A stretch of 64,000 nucleotides of DNA from Janthinobacterium sp. PAMC25594 (GTDB lineage: Bacteria; Pseudomonadota; Gammaproteobacteria; Burkholderiales; Burkholderiaceae_D). The position numbers were made by a program, and so were the translations under genes. The notes under the pieces were generated by a model that worked only from the letters and a program-made list of their open reading frames with translations, ran no database searches and was not told where the DNA came from. Positions 1 to 9,600 of this stretch are shown one piece after another (positions within the stretch are counted from its first letter, which is position 1; each line of letters opens with the position of its first letter). Location of the stretch: the NCBI RefSeq assembly GCF_019443505.1, contig NZ_CP080377.1, positions 2,666,001-2,730,000 on the forward strand, in the 5' to 3' direction.

Positions 1-186
1 GAAACGAATATCGACATGCAAGTGATGTACGACGTGGGCGCGGCCCTGGGCAGCGCGAAGAACACCTTCCGCGTGGGCATCGAGTACCAGTACTGGAAAA
101 ACAAGTTCGGCAACTCGCCCGCCACCACGGGCAACGTGGGCCAGACGGCGAAGACGCCGATGATACGCGCGGAGTACCATTTCTAA
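1..186 (+). CDS. Tsx/OmpK-like nucleoside-specific outer membrane channel, C-terminal fragment
   Basis: Only the last 61 codons are in the window; the frame is open from base 1 to the TAA at 184-186. The peptide has alternating beta-strand character, contains IEYQYWKNKFGN, and ends in RAEYHF with a terminal phenylalanine, the usual C-terminal signal of an outer membrane beta-barrel. The strand pattern fits the Tsx/OmpK family of nucleoside-specific channels, which sit in the outer membrane and let nucleosides diffuse in. The gene is unrelated to the T6SS genes that start 78 bases later. Family assignment rests on a short fragment; another small OMP family is possible. Confidence 0.6.
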   Translation, partial: ETNIDMQVMYDVGAALGSAKNTFRVGIEYQYWKNKFGNSPATTGNVGQTAKTPMIRAEYHF

Positions 187-264
187 GAATCATTGTCACG
201 CATCAACACACACGGTCGCGCCTGATGCCAGCATGAAGCTTTCCTGCTGGCGGAGAGCGCGACC

Positions 265-2106
265 GTGGAACAACTATTGCCATATTACGAGCGCGAGCTG
301 GGCCTGTTCCGCCAGTACACGCGCGAGTTTTCCAGCCGCTATCCGAAAGCGGCCGGGCGCCTGCTGATCGCCGGCGACACCTGCGAAGATCCGCATGTCG
401 AACGTCTGATCCAGTCCGTCGCCCTGCTCACGGCCAGGGTCGCCAAACGCCTCGACGACGCCTATCCGCAATTTACCCATGCCCTGCTCGACACCCTGTA
501 CCCGCACTATCTGCGGCCGTTTCCTTCGTGCTCCATCGTGCGCATCGCCGCCGACGAAGCGCACGGTGGCAGCCAGCTGGCCCAGCTTGCGCATGTTCCG
601 CGCGGCACCGTGCTGCGCTCGCAGCCGGTGCAAGGCGTGGCCTGCAAATTCACCAGCGCGTATGACGTGACCCTGGCGCCGCTGGCCATTTCGCGCCTGC
701 ACTTTTCAGCGATCATCGACGCGCCGCCCGGCCTGCGCCTGCCCGACGGCGCCAGCGCCTTGCTCAGCATTCAATTCACCAGCAGCAGCGACAACTATCA
801 TCTCGATCAGCCGGGTTTTGCCAGCCTGCGCCTGTTTGCCGATGGCGAACCATCCGTGCGCGCGGCCCTGCTCGACGCCCTGTTCCTGCGCGGCGCGGGC
901 GCGTACGTGGCGCTGGACGAACACAGCCCGTGGCTGGCCGTCGACGGCATTCCGCTGGCGCCGGCCGGCTATGCCCAAGACGATGCGCTGATCCCCATTT
1001 CCGCCCGTTCGCACCCGGCCCTGCGCCTGCTGACCGAGTATTTCGCCTTTCCGGAAAAATTCCATTTCATCGATATCGCCTGGTCCCTGCTGGCGGCCTT
1101 GCTGCCGAAGCAATGCCGCCAGTTCACCTTACACTTGCCGCTCAAGGGCGTGCGCAGCGACAGCCACGAGGCGCGCCTTCTCTCCGGCGTCAGCCCCGAT
1201 AATCTTTTGCTCGGCTGCACGCCCGTCGTCAACCTGTTTGCCAAGTCCGGCGTGCCGATCCGCCTCACGCATACCGAGCCCGACTACGCCCTGCTGGCCG
1301 ATGCCACGCATGCGTTTGCCTACGACATCCACAGCATCGAGGCCGTCACCGTGGTGCGCAAGGACCAGGCCGGCGAGCGCCTGAGCACCTTTTTGCCGCT
1401 GTATGCCTCGCTGCAAGGTGCCCAGGCAGAGCAAGGACAGTACTGGCTGGCGCGCCGCGACGAAACCGTGGCGGCCATCAGCCCCGGCCATGAAATGCGC
1501 CTGAGCCTGATCGACCCGCAGTTTTCACCGGAAAACGCCGCCTGCGCCACCGTCTCGACGCAGCTGCTGTGCAGCAACCGCGACTTGCCCACGCAATTGC
1601 ATTACGGCTTGCCCGGCGGCGACCTGCTGGCCGAAGATGTGCCCGACGGCATCCCCGCGCGCTTCCTGCGCAAGCCCACGCCCAGCATGCGCTTCCTGGC
1701 GGACACGCACTGGCGCCTGATTGCCCACCTGTCGCTCAATTACTCGGGCCTGACGCAAGCGGGCCTGGGCGAATTCCAGAAAATGCTGAGCCTGTACGAC
1801 CTGCCCCGTTCGCCCACCACGCAGCGCCTGATCCAGGGCATCGTCACGCTGGAACACGGCAGCACGCGCGCCTGGATGCCGACCGTGCCGTTTCCCACCC
1901 TGATGCCCGGCATCGCCATCCGCCTGGGCATCGACGAACAAGCCTTCGTCGGCAGCAGCATCACTATTTTTGCCCAGGTGCTGCAGCGCTATTTCGCCCT
2001 GAACAGCCAGCTCAACTGCTTTAGCCAACTGACGCTGCGGTCCCAGCGCAGCGGCGAGGAACTCATCCGATGCCCGGAACGCAGCGCCGACGCCACGCCA
2101 GCGTGA
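265..2106 (+). CDS. tssF: Type VI secretion baseplate subunit TssF
   Basis: TssF (ImpG/VasA) is a cytoplasmic wedge component of the T6SS baseplate, working with TssE, TssG and TssK. The 613-aa product has normal family length and opens with the characteristic LLPYYERELGLFR, followed by FSSRYPKAAGRL and DPHVERLIQS. The start is a GTG at 265 with a GGAGAG element upstream; no ATG fits this N-terminus. The 3' end overlaps tssG by 37 bases, so the two are probably translated together. tssE, which often precedes tssF in T6SS operons, is absent: the upstream gene is an outer membrane channel. This looks like a satellite T6SS locus rather than the middle of a full cluster. Confidence 0.93.
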   Translation: MEQLLPYYERELGLFRQYTREFSSRYPKAAGRLLIAGDTCEDPHVERLIQSVALLTARVAKRLDDAYPQFTHALLDTLYPHYLRPFPSCSIVRIAADEAHGGSQLAQLAHVPRGTVLRSQPVQGVACKFTSAYDVTLAPLAISRLHFSAIIDAPPGLRLPDGASALLSIQFTSSSDNYHLDQPGFASLRLFADGEPSVRAALLDALFLRGAGAYVALDEHSPWLAVDGIPLAPAGYAQDDALIPISARSHPALRLLTEYFAFPEKFHFIDIAWSLLAALLPKQCRQFTLHLPLKGVRSDSHEARLLSGVSPDNLLLGCTPVVNLFAKSGVPIRLTHTEPDYALLADATHAFAYDIHSIEAVTVVRKDQAGERLSTFLPLYASLQGAQAEQGQYWLARRDETVAAISPGHEMRLSLIDPQFSPENAACATVSTQLLCSNRDLPTQLHYGLPGGDLLAEDVPDGIPARFLRKPTPSMRFLADTHWRLIAHLSLNYSGLTQAGLGEFQKMLSLYDLPRSPTTQRLIQGIVTLEHGSTRAWMPTVPFPTLMPGIAIRLGIDEQAFVGSSITIFAQVLQRYFALNSQLNCFSQLTLRSQRSGEELIRCPERSADATPA

Positions 2107-3128
2107 TCCAGCAATTGCTCGACGCGCCACAGCGCTTCGAGTGCTTTCAGGCGCTGCGCCTGCTGCTGGCATGGCTGGCCGAACACGGCATCGATGAGCA
2201 CACGGCGCTGGCAAAGATCATGCGCTTCGACAACAGCGTCTCGCTGCGCTTTCCCGCCAGCCAGGTCGAGGCGCTCACAACAGGCGGCATGGCTGATGCC
2301 GATGCCTTGCTGCAAGCGCTGCTGTCGGGTCATTTACCACATATCCACCTCACGCCCGCCTTCATGGGCCTGCTGGGCTGCCAGGGCAGCTTGCCCAGCC
2401 ACTATTCGGAGCGCATCGCCGCGCACCAGCATAGCGAGCGCGACACCAGCGCGCGCGCTTTTCTCGACCTGTTTTCCAGCCGCGCCGTGACCCTGTTTTA
2501 CCAGGCCTGGCAAAAATACCGCATCGAGCAGGCCGGCCACAGCGGCGCCTTCCTGTCGCGCCTGCTGGACCTGGCCGCGTGCCAGCCGGGCCAGGACCAG
2601 GGTCTGGACCAGTACCAGGCGGCGATCGGCCTGTACAGCGGATTGCTCCAGCAGCGCAACATCTCGTCCATCGTCATGGCGCGCATCCTCGGCGACCACT
2701 TCGGCGTGCCCTGCCACATCGACGAAGCGACGGGCGCCATGGATGCGCTGGCGCCGCGCGAACAAACGGCGCTGGGCATGGCCAATGCCGTGCTGGGCCA
2801 GCGCGCCACCGTCGGCAAACGCTGCCGCCGCCCCGACCTGGCCGTACGCCTGCGCCTCGGCCCCCTCACGGCAGAGCAGCACGCCAGCTTTTTGCCGCGC
2901 GCCCCTGGCAGCGAGGCGCTGCGGCACATGCTGATGCTGTTCGGCCAGCCGCTCGTGCGCTACCAGATCGTGCTGGTGCTGCGCGCCAGCGAGGTACGGG
3001 GATTGGCATTGACGGCCACCGGGCAAGCTGGCCTCGGCTGCAACAGTTTCCTCGGCGCTGCGGCATCACCGCGCCACCGCGACGACATGCATTACGAAAT
3101 GCAATTGATGCCCTCACTCAAAGATTGA
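2070..3128 (+). CDS. tssG: Type VI secretion baseplate subunit TssG
   Basis: TssG (ImpH/VasB) binds TssF in the wedge of the T6SS baseplate. The 352-aa protein has normal family length and shows N-terminal landmarks FECFQALRLL and FDNSVSLRFPAS, then HIHLTPAFMGLLG and the FLDLFSSRAVTLFYQAW segment. The ATG at 2070 follows a GAGGA element and lies inside the end of tssF, a normal coupled arrangement. It is followed after 77 bases by vgrG on the same strand. The next core gene expected in a full operon (tssH/clpV) is not present; cargo genes follow instead. Identification is firm; whether this copy serves the main T6SS or is a duplicate cannot be judged here. Confidence 0.92.
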   Translation: MPGTQRRRHASVIQQLLDAPQRFECFQALRLLLAWLAEHGIDEHTALAKIMRFDNSVSLRFPASQVEALTTGGMADADALLQALLSGHLPHIHLTPAFMGLLGCQGSLPSHYSERIAAHQHSERDTSARAFLDLFSSRAVTLFYQAWQKYRIEQAGHSGAFLSRLLDLAACQPGQDQGLDQYQAAIGLYSGLLQQRNISSIVMARILGDHFGVPCHIDEATGAMDALAPREQTALGMANAVLGQRATVGKRCRRPDLAVRLRLGPLTAEQHASFLPRAPGSEALRHMLMLFGQPLVRYQIVLVLRASEVRGLALTATGQAGLGCNSFLGAAASPRHRDDMHYEMQLMPSLKD

Positions 3129-3205
3129 AGCTTGCGGCCGCGCAAAACGCCTGTGTTCGCTATTGCTACAGTCGGTCAACGATTCCTACCGTGAAGCGAT
3201 GCGCG

Positions 3206-5347
3206 ATGAGCCTGTTCCCCGATACGACGGCGGCATGGATGGCATTAACGGGCGACATGCAGGGCCAGCGCCTGCTGCGCCTGCACTTTCCGCATGGCGA
3301 CGGCCCTGCCGGCATCCAGTTCCTGGCCAACAGCCTGGCCGCCAGCGAAAGCCTGTCGCGCGACTTTTCCTACGTGGTGGAAGTGCTGTCCGACGACGCC
3401 GCCATCGCGCTCGACAAGGTGATGGGCAAGATGGTGACCATCGAACTGGTGCGAGAAGACGGTACCTTGCGCTACTTCAACGGCTATGTATTCGAGTTCC
3501 ACTTCCTGCGCACGGACGGCGGCTTCGCCTTTTATCAAATGGTGCTGGAGCCATGGCTGGCGCATCTGCACTTGCGGCAAAACAATGTCGCCTTCCACGG
3601 CTTGACGGTGGCGGCGCTGACGGACAAGGTCTTCGATGCCTACCTGATGCGCGACTACAAGCTGGCCGCCAGCGGCCTGGACCCCGCCATCACCTACACG
3701 TGCCAGCACAACGAGAGCGACCATAACCTGTTGCACCGCCACTGGGAGCAACTGGGCTGGCACTACCGCTACGAACACCGCCTTGACGGCCACACCTTGT
3801 GGCTGGACGACGACAGCACCACCGGCAAGCCCATCGATGGAGAATCGAACGCCATGCCCTTCCAGCACCAGGCCGGTTCCCTGGAGGACGATGGCGTGCA
3901 TCAATGGAGCACGGTGCGGCGCATGGCCCCGGCCCAGATGACAGTCGCCAGCTTCAACTTCAAGAATCCGCGCAGCGCCCGCGCCAGCCGCGACTCGCTG
4001 AACCGGCAAGGCGCCGTGCCGTCGCTGGAAGTATATGAAAACACGGGCAGCTACGGTTTTAAAAACATCGACGATGGCGAATCCCTGGCCCAGCGCCGCA
4101 TGGAAGAGCTTGATGCCCAGGGCCAGCTGTTCGAGGCGCAGGGCAATGACCGCACGGCGCAGCCGGGACGCTGGTTCACGCTGGACGGACATTTCGACAG
4201 CGCAGCCAGCGAATACCTGATCCTGTCCGTGCACCACTACGCCAGCAACAACTATCAGCAAGGGCACGGCGCCACCTCGCACTACAGCAACACATTTACG
4301 TGCATCGCCCGCGCCATCCCCTGGCGCCCCGGCCGCAATTTTCATAGCCGCGAACCGAAGATCTACGGCGTGCAGACGGCCACCGTGGTCGGGCCGCCCG
4401 GCGAGGAAATCCATACGGACGGTTACGGAAGAGTCAAAGTGCAATTCCACTGGGACCGACTCGGTACCTTCGACGACAGGAGTTCGCCGTGGATAAGAGT
4501 GATATCGAACTGGGCCGGCCCGAATTTCGGCCACATCAGCCTGCCCCGGGTGGGCATGGAAGTGGCCGTGCAATTTCTCGACGGTAACGTCGCCATGCCC
4601 CTCATCATCGGCTGCGTCTACAACGCGCGCAATATGCCGCCATGGGAGCTACCGGCCAACAAGACGCAAAGCGGCATGCTGAGCCGTTCCTCAAAAAAAG
4701 GTTCCGCCGCGCACGCCAACGCCTTGCGTTTCGAGGACCGCAAGGATGCCGAGGAGTTGTGGCTGCATGCGGAAAAGGACCAGCGCATCGAAGTCGAGCA
4801 TGACGAGTCGCACTGGGTCGGCAACGACCGGCGCAAAACCATCGACCGCGATGAAACCGTGCACGTCAAGCGCGACCGCACGGAAACGGTGGACCACGAT
4901 GAAGACATCACCGTGCACAACAACCGCCGTGAGCGCGTCGACCACGACGAACACATCGACATCGGCGACAACCGCCGCGAACACGTGGGCGGCAACGAGC
5001 AGGTGCAGATCGACGGCCACCGTTCGGAACGGGTGACCCTGGCCAAGGACGAAACGATCGGCCTGGCCAAGGTGCTGACCATCGGCGCCGCCTACCAGAC
5101 CACCGTCATCGGCGCCATGAACACCACCGTGGTGCTGGCGCAGGCCGAGCAGATCGGCCTGGCGAAAAGCGTCATCGTCGGCGCCGACAGCACGCTCACG
5201 GCCACCGATTCGCACACGATGACGGTCGGCACGTCCAGCATCACCATCACGCCGGGGCGCATTGAACTGGTTGCCGATGAAATCATCATTCGCGGCAGAT
5301 CGAAGGTGCAGATCCACGGCGACGACATCGACAACAACCCGGACTGA
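3206..5347 (+). CDS. vgrG: Type VI secretion tip protein VgrG
   Basis: VgrG forms the trimeric spike at the end of the T6SS tube and carries effectors. The 713-aa product has the gp27-like N-terminal half (about residues 10-390), the OB-fold core with GEEIHTDGYGRVKVQFHWD and the SSPWIRVISNWAG block (about 395-490), and a C-terminal beta-helix built from charged short repeats (NDRRKTI, KRDRTETV, NNRRERV, DNRREHV) that ends in the tip. The open frame runs much further upstream but would overlap tssG in full; ATG 3206 places the family N-terminus correctly. GTG 3191 is an alternative. The DUF2169 adaptor and Rhs effector follow at 2-bp and 4-bp-overlap spacing, so this VgrG most likely delivers that Rhs protein. 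Confidence 0.93.
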   Translation: MSLFPDTTAAWMALTGDMQGQRLLRLHFPHGDGPAGIQFLANSLAASESLSRDFSYVVEVLSDDAAIALDKVMGKMVTIELVREDGTLRYFNGYVFEFHFLRTDGGFAFYQMVLEPWLAHLHLRQNNVAFHGLTVAALTDKVFDAYLMRDYKLAASGLDPAITYTCQHNESDHNLLHRHWEQLGWHYRYEHRLDGHTLWLDDDSTTGKPIDGESNAMPFQHQAGSLEDDGVHQWSTVRRMAPAQMTVASFNFKNPRSARASRDSLNRQGAVPSLEVYENTGSYGFKNIDDGESLAQRRMEELDAQGQLFEAQGNDRTAQPGRWFTLDGHFDSAASEYLILSVHHYASNNYQQGHGATSHYSNTFTCIARAIPWRPGRNFHSREPKIYGVQTATVVGPPGEEIHTDGYGRVKVQFHWDRLGTFDDRSSPWIRVISNWAGPNFGHISLPRVGMEVAVQFLDGNVAMPLIIGCVYNARNMPPWELPANKTQSGMLSRSSKKGSAAHANALRFEDRKDAEELWLHAEKDQRIEVEHDESHWVGNDRRKTIDRDETVHVKRDRTETVDHDEDITVHNNRRERVDHDEHIDIGDNRREHVGGNEQVQIDGHRSERVTLAKDETIGLAKVLTIGAAYQTTVIGAMNTTVVLAQAEQIGLAKSVIVGADSTLTATDSHTMTVGTSSITITPGRIELVADEIIIRGRSKVQIHGDDIDNNPD

Positions 5348-5349
5348 CG

Positions 5350-6648
5350 ATGAACGACGCCGGCACAGCCCATTTCAATATCCCCAACCTGCTCTTCGAC
5401 AACCGCACGCCGCACGCGGCCAGCCAGTTCGACATGGTCGACCAATTCGGCGAGGCCTTTCATGTGGTGGTAGCGCGCATGGGCTACACCTTGGGCCCCT
5501 GCGGCGCGGACGGCCTGGCCAGCCTGCTGCCCATGGCGCGCCAGTCGCCGCTGGCCACGGAAGACCGGCACCTGGATGGCGACACGCAGGCGGGCACGGT
5601 GCAGGAGAGCGACTTCGCGCCCTATAAACCGCGCTGCGACGTGATCGTCAATGGCGTGGCGCACGCGCCGCGCGGGCAGGCGATGCCGCAATTTCTCGTC
5701 AACCTGAAGGTGCGGTCAGAAAAGAAGACCCTGATCGACAAGACCCTGCAAGTATGCGGCGAGCGCGCCTTCCGCAAGAAAGCCATCCTCACGCGCCTGG
5801 CGCAAGGCTGCGCCCGCATCGCCACCGTGGGCTTGCTGCGGCCCAATCCGTGGCACTTGTCGGCGCCAGAACCGTTCCTGCAATTGCCGCTGCACTACGC
5901 CTACGCGTATGGCGGCCAATGCCGCATCGAGGCCGATGACTGCACCGCGGCGCAACACGATTCTTGCCAGACCAATCCGCTGGGACGGGGTTTTGCGCGG
6001 CACTGGTACCTCGATGCGAAACAGATCGACGAGGTGCCAGCGCCCCGTATCACGGATGCATCTCTGCCATGCACGGCCGCCCAGTTCTGGCAAGGCGCGG
6101 GCGGCAAGGAGTTGCCCGCGCCGGCGGGGCTGGCCGCTATAGGCCGTGGCTGGCTGCCGCGCCGCGCGCTGGCAGGTAGCATCGTCGTCAAGGACAAATG
6201 GGATGCCGATGAAGTCCCCGCCCTGCCGGAAGATTTCGATTTCGCCTACTGGAACAGCACGCCCCCGGACCAGCAATGTCCGCACCTGGCGGGACGGGAG
6301 CAATTTACGCTGACCAACCTGTGCCGCCACGACCATCGCTCGGCCCGCATCGACCCGCTCGGCAACACGGTGCTGCGTTTCGCCCTGCCGCAACAGGTGC
6401 TGTGCCTGCTGCTGGCGGACAAGAACGACCAGTTACTCGTCTGGCGACTGGCCATCGATACGGTGTTGATCGATCCTGAGGCGGCCAGCGTGGAGCTGGT
6501 GTGGCGCGCCGTCGTGCCGGCCGACGCGGGCCAGGTCGCGTCGCGCCTGCTGCACGCGATGGAGCCGGCGCAGATCGCACGCATCGAACTGCTGGAACAG
6601 GCCCAGGAAGCACTGGGCAAGGCGGCCGGGCAAGGTAAAGACAAATGA
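5350..6648 (+). CDS. DUF2169 T6SS effector adaptor
   Basis: The 432-aa protein begins with the DUF2169 signature (PNLLFDNRTPHAA, then FHVVVARMGYTLG) and contains YKPRCDVIVNGVAHAP, all typical of the family. DUF2169 proteins are encoded between VgrG and large T6SS effectors; the Agrobacterium member Atu3641 helps load its effector onto VgrG. Here the gene starts 2 bases after vgrG and its stop overlaps the Rhs start as ATGA, so vgrG, adaptor and effector form one translation-coupled unit. It most likely works in the cytoplasm as chaperone or adaptor for the downstream PAAR-Rhs effector. No enzymatic motif is seen. Confidence 0.85.
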   Translation: MNDAGTAHFNIPNLLFDNRTPHAASQFDMVDQFGEAFHVVVARMGYTLGPCGADGLASLLPMARQSPLATEDRHLDGDTQAGTVQESDFAPYKPRCDVIVNGVAHAPRGQAMPQFLVNLKVRSEKKTLIDKTLQVCGERAFRKKAILTRLAQGCARIATVGLLRPNPWHLSAPEPFLQLPLHYAYAYGGQCRIEADDCTAAQHDSCQTNPLGRGFARHWYLDAKQIDEVPAPRITDASLPCTAAQFWQGAGGKELPAPAGLAAIGRGWLPRRALAGSIVVKDKWDADEVPALPEDFDFAYWNSTPPDQQCPHLAGREQFTLTNLCRHDHRSARIDPLGNTVLRFALPQQVLCLLLADKNDQLLVWRLAIDTVLIDPEAASVELVWRAVVPADAGQVASRLLHAMEPAQIARIELLEQAQEALGKAAGQGKDK

Positions 6649-9600
6649 CGAATGAAACCGTCACCAAGGCATCGCGCTTCTATTGCGTCAGCCTCAGCCC
6701 CGACATTTGCAAGACGCCCGTCGGCTCCAGCACGCCTCCTATTCCCTACAGCATCATCGGTGAATTCTCGGAAGCACAGAACGCCTCGCCCAACGTCAAG
6801 TCGCACAGCGAACCCGTCATCCTGCACCAGCGCAGCATCATTCCCACCGTCAAGGGCGACGCGGCCGGCAAGGCGGGCGGCGTCAAGAGCGGCACCGTCG
6901 GCAAGCAGGTCGACACCAAGGTCGCCAGCCCCATCCACCGCGCCAACGGCGCCAGCCTGGTGCAGATGGGGCGCGAAGTATGGATGAATTCGCGCAATAC
7001 CGTGGGCAAGATTTACGAGCGGGGCGCGGAGGCGGCCAAGCCCGTGCTCAAGGACCTGAAGGCGGCGATACGGGAAGCGGCACAAGACTACAAGGAGCAT
7101 GGCTCCAAGAAAATGCATGGCGCCGCCGAAGACCTGGTGGATGCGGGTGGCACCGTCCTGACAGGCAGCGCCGTATTGGGCGTGGCTGGCGTTGGCGTGG
7201 CGGCAACGGGAGTGGGCGCCCCCGTTGCCGCCGCGATGGAAGCGGGGGCGGCAGCAGGCGCGGTTGCCGGCACGGCGACCGTTGCGACAGGCACGGCAAT
7301 GGAAGCATCGGCCACGGTGCTCGACCAGGCGGCCGTTTACATATTGACAGGCAAGACACCAGATTTGCTCAATACGGCCTCGGACATCGTCATGAATGCG
7401 GCAGGCACATTTTTGCAAACGGCAGTGTTCAGCAAGATTCCCGGCGGAAAAATACTGAGCAAGTTTCTCGGCAAGAAAGCGGCACCGACCATCAACAAGG
7501 TCAAGGACAAGCTGGTCGGAAAAAAACCGGACAAGCCGCCCCCAAAACTCGACAAACCTCCCCCAAAAAACGGCGGCGACGACGGCAAGAGCCGGGGCAA
7601 GAAGGAACCGAAATCGGAAGCCCCCTCCGACTGCTGCCCCAAGGATAGCGGCCCGGCCAAAAAACCCGTCAAGGGCCGCAAGCCCGTGCATTTCGGCACG
7701 GGCCAGGAAATCCTGTACCAGACGGATTTCGCGCTCGAACGCAGCATCCCCATCGCCTGGACGCGCTGCTACCGCTCCGGCGCCGAATGCGAAGACTGGG
7801 GCTTGCTGGGCGCGCGCTGGTCCACGCCCTACACCACCAGCCTGTCGCTGTGCGATGTGGGCATCGTGTTGCACGATGACAGCGGCCGCGCCCTGCGCCT
7901 GCCTGGCTTGGCACCGGGCCAGCAACACGACAGCCGCAAGGAAGGTTTTACGCTGACGCGCGACGGCGCCGACACTTTTACCGTGCTGTGGCGCGACGGC
8001 AGCGTCGACCGCTACGCGCGCGCTGAAGACGGCTGGCTGCCGCACGGCTACAACGGCGTCAACGCCATGCTGGCCCCGTCCGCGCCCGTCGCCACGCAAC
8101 GCTTTGCACTCGCGCGCAGCGAAGGGCGCGATGGACGCGGCATCAGCATCGACCGCTTCATCGACGCCAAGCCGGGCGAAGTGCTGCTGCGCCTGCGCAG
8201 CGACGATGGCAGCGTGCTCGAAGCCATGCGCGGGGAGACGGAAAAGGCCATCCACATCGGAAGTATCGACGAGGTATTACCCGACGGCAGCCGACTCTGC
8301 CACGTCCGCTACGCCTATGCCAGCGAAACGGACGATGCACAACCGCTCTTCGCGCCCCGCCACAACCTGGTCAGCCAGTCGAATGCGCTGGGCGACACGC
8401 GCCGCTACAGCTATCGTCACCACCTGCTCACATCGTGCAGCAGCTACACGGGTTTTAGTTACGAGTTGGAATGGATCAACCTGGACGCGCTGCGCGCCCG
8501 CTGGAGCGGTTCCCCCTTGAGCGAACAGGAACTGGCGCAGCGCCATCCCGTCACCGTGGCCAACAGCTACCAGGCGCGCGCCATCGCCACGCGCGCCCAG
8601 GATGGCAGTGAGCATACGCGCATCGATTACGTGGACAACGACACCAGCCGCGTCACGGAAAACGGCGGCGTCCTCGAATACACATTCGACGCCAACTGGC
8701 TGGTCACCGAAGTGCGCCGCGTGAATGGCGACAAGGCCGCCTCGCTGGGCCGGCGCGAGTGGGACCGCGATGGCATGCTGCTGGCCGATATCGACGCCAA
8801 CGGCGCCGCCACCCGCTACGCCTACGATGCAGCCGGCAACCTGACCCGCAGCATCGATGCCAAGGGAAACGGCAGCAACATCGCATACGATGGCAAGAAC
8901 CAGCCCGTCGCCTTCACGGATGCGCTGGGCAACACCGCACGCCGCGAATACGATGCGGCAGGCCGTCCCGTCAGCATCACGGATGCGCTGGGCCACGTCA
9001 CGCGCTACCGCTACGACCAGCGCGGCCAGCTGGTGGAACTGATCGACGCCAGGGGCGGCAGCAAGCATTTCCAGTACAACCGCCAGGGCTTGCTTACCAG
9101 CTACACGGACTGTTCCGGCCACAGCAGCGAATACAGCTACGACAAGCAGGGAAGATTGACGGCTGCACGCGATGCCATGGGCCACGTCAGCAGCTATGAG
9201 TACGATGGCCTCGGCCGCCTGACCGGGCTCATCGCACCAGACAAAACACGGGAACACTACGCCTACGATGCAGACGGCAATCTGGTCTTGCACGTGGATG
9301 GCGCCGGCCAGCAGACGCGCTACCGCTACAACGGCCAGGGATTGCCGGTGGAACGCATGGATGCCATCGGCCAGTCTTTACAGTATCGCTACGATAGCGC
9401 ACTGCAACTGACGGAATTGATCAACGCCAAGGGCGAAAGCTACCAGCTCGCGTATCACGCGGAAGGCTGGCTGACGTCGGAAACGGGCTTTGACGGCAAG
9501 CGCACGCAATACAGTTATGACCGGGCCGGCAACCTGACCGCCACCGAGTGCGGCAGCCAGCGCACGCAGCTGCTGCGCGACGCACTCGGTTTGTTGCAAG

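Noticed and set aside
2579..3205. N-terminal extension of VgrG to 2579
   Set aside because: Would overlap tssG in another frame for 550 bases and adds an Arg/Pro/Ala-rich sequence not found in VgrG.
6246..8255. 669-codon minus frame opposite the Rhs N-terminus
   Set aside because: Antisense shadow of the DUF2169 and Rhs genes; no recognisable protein features.
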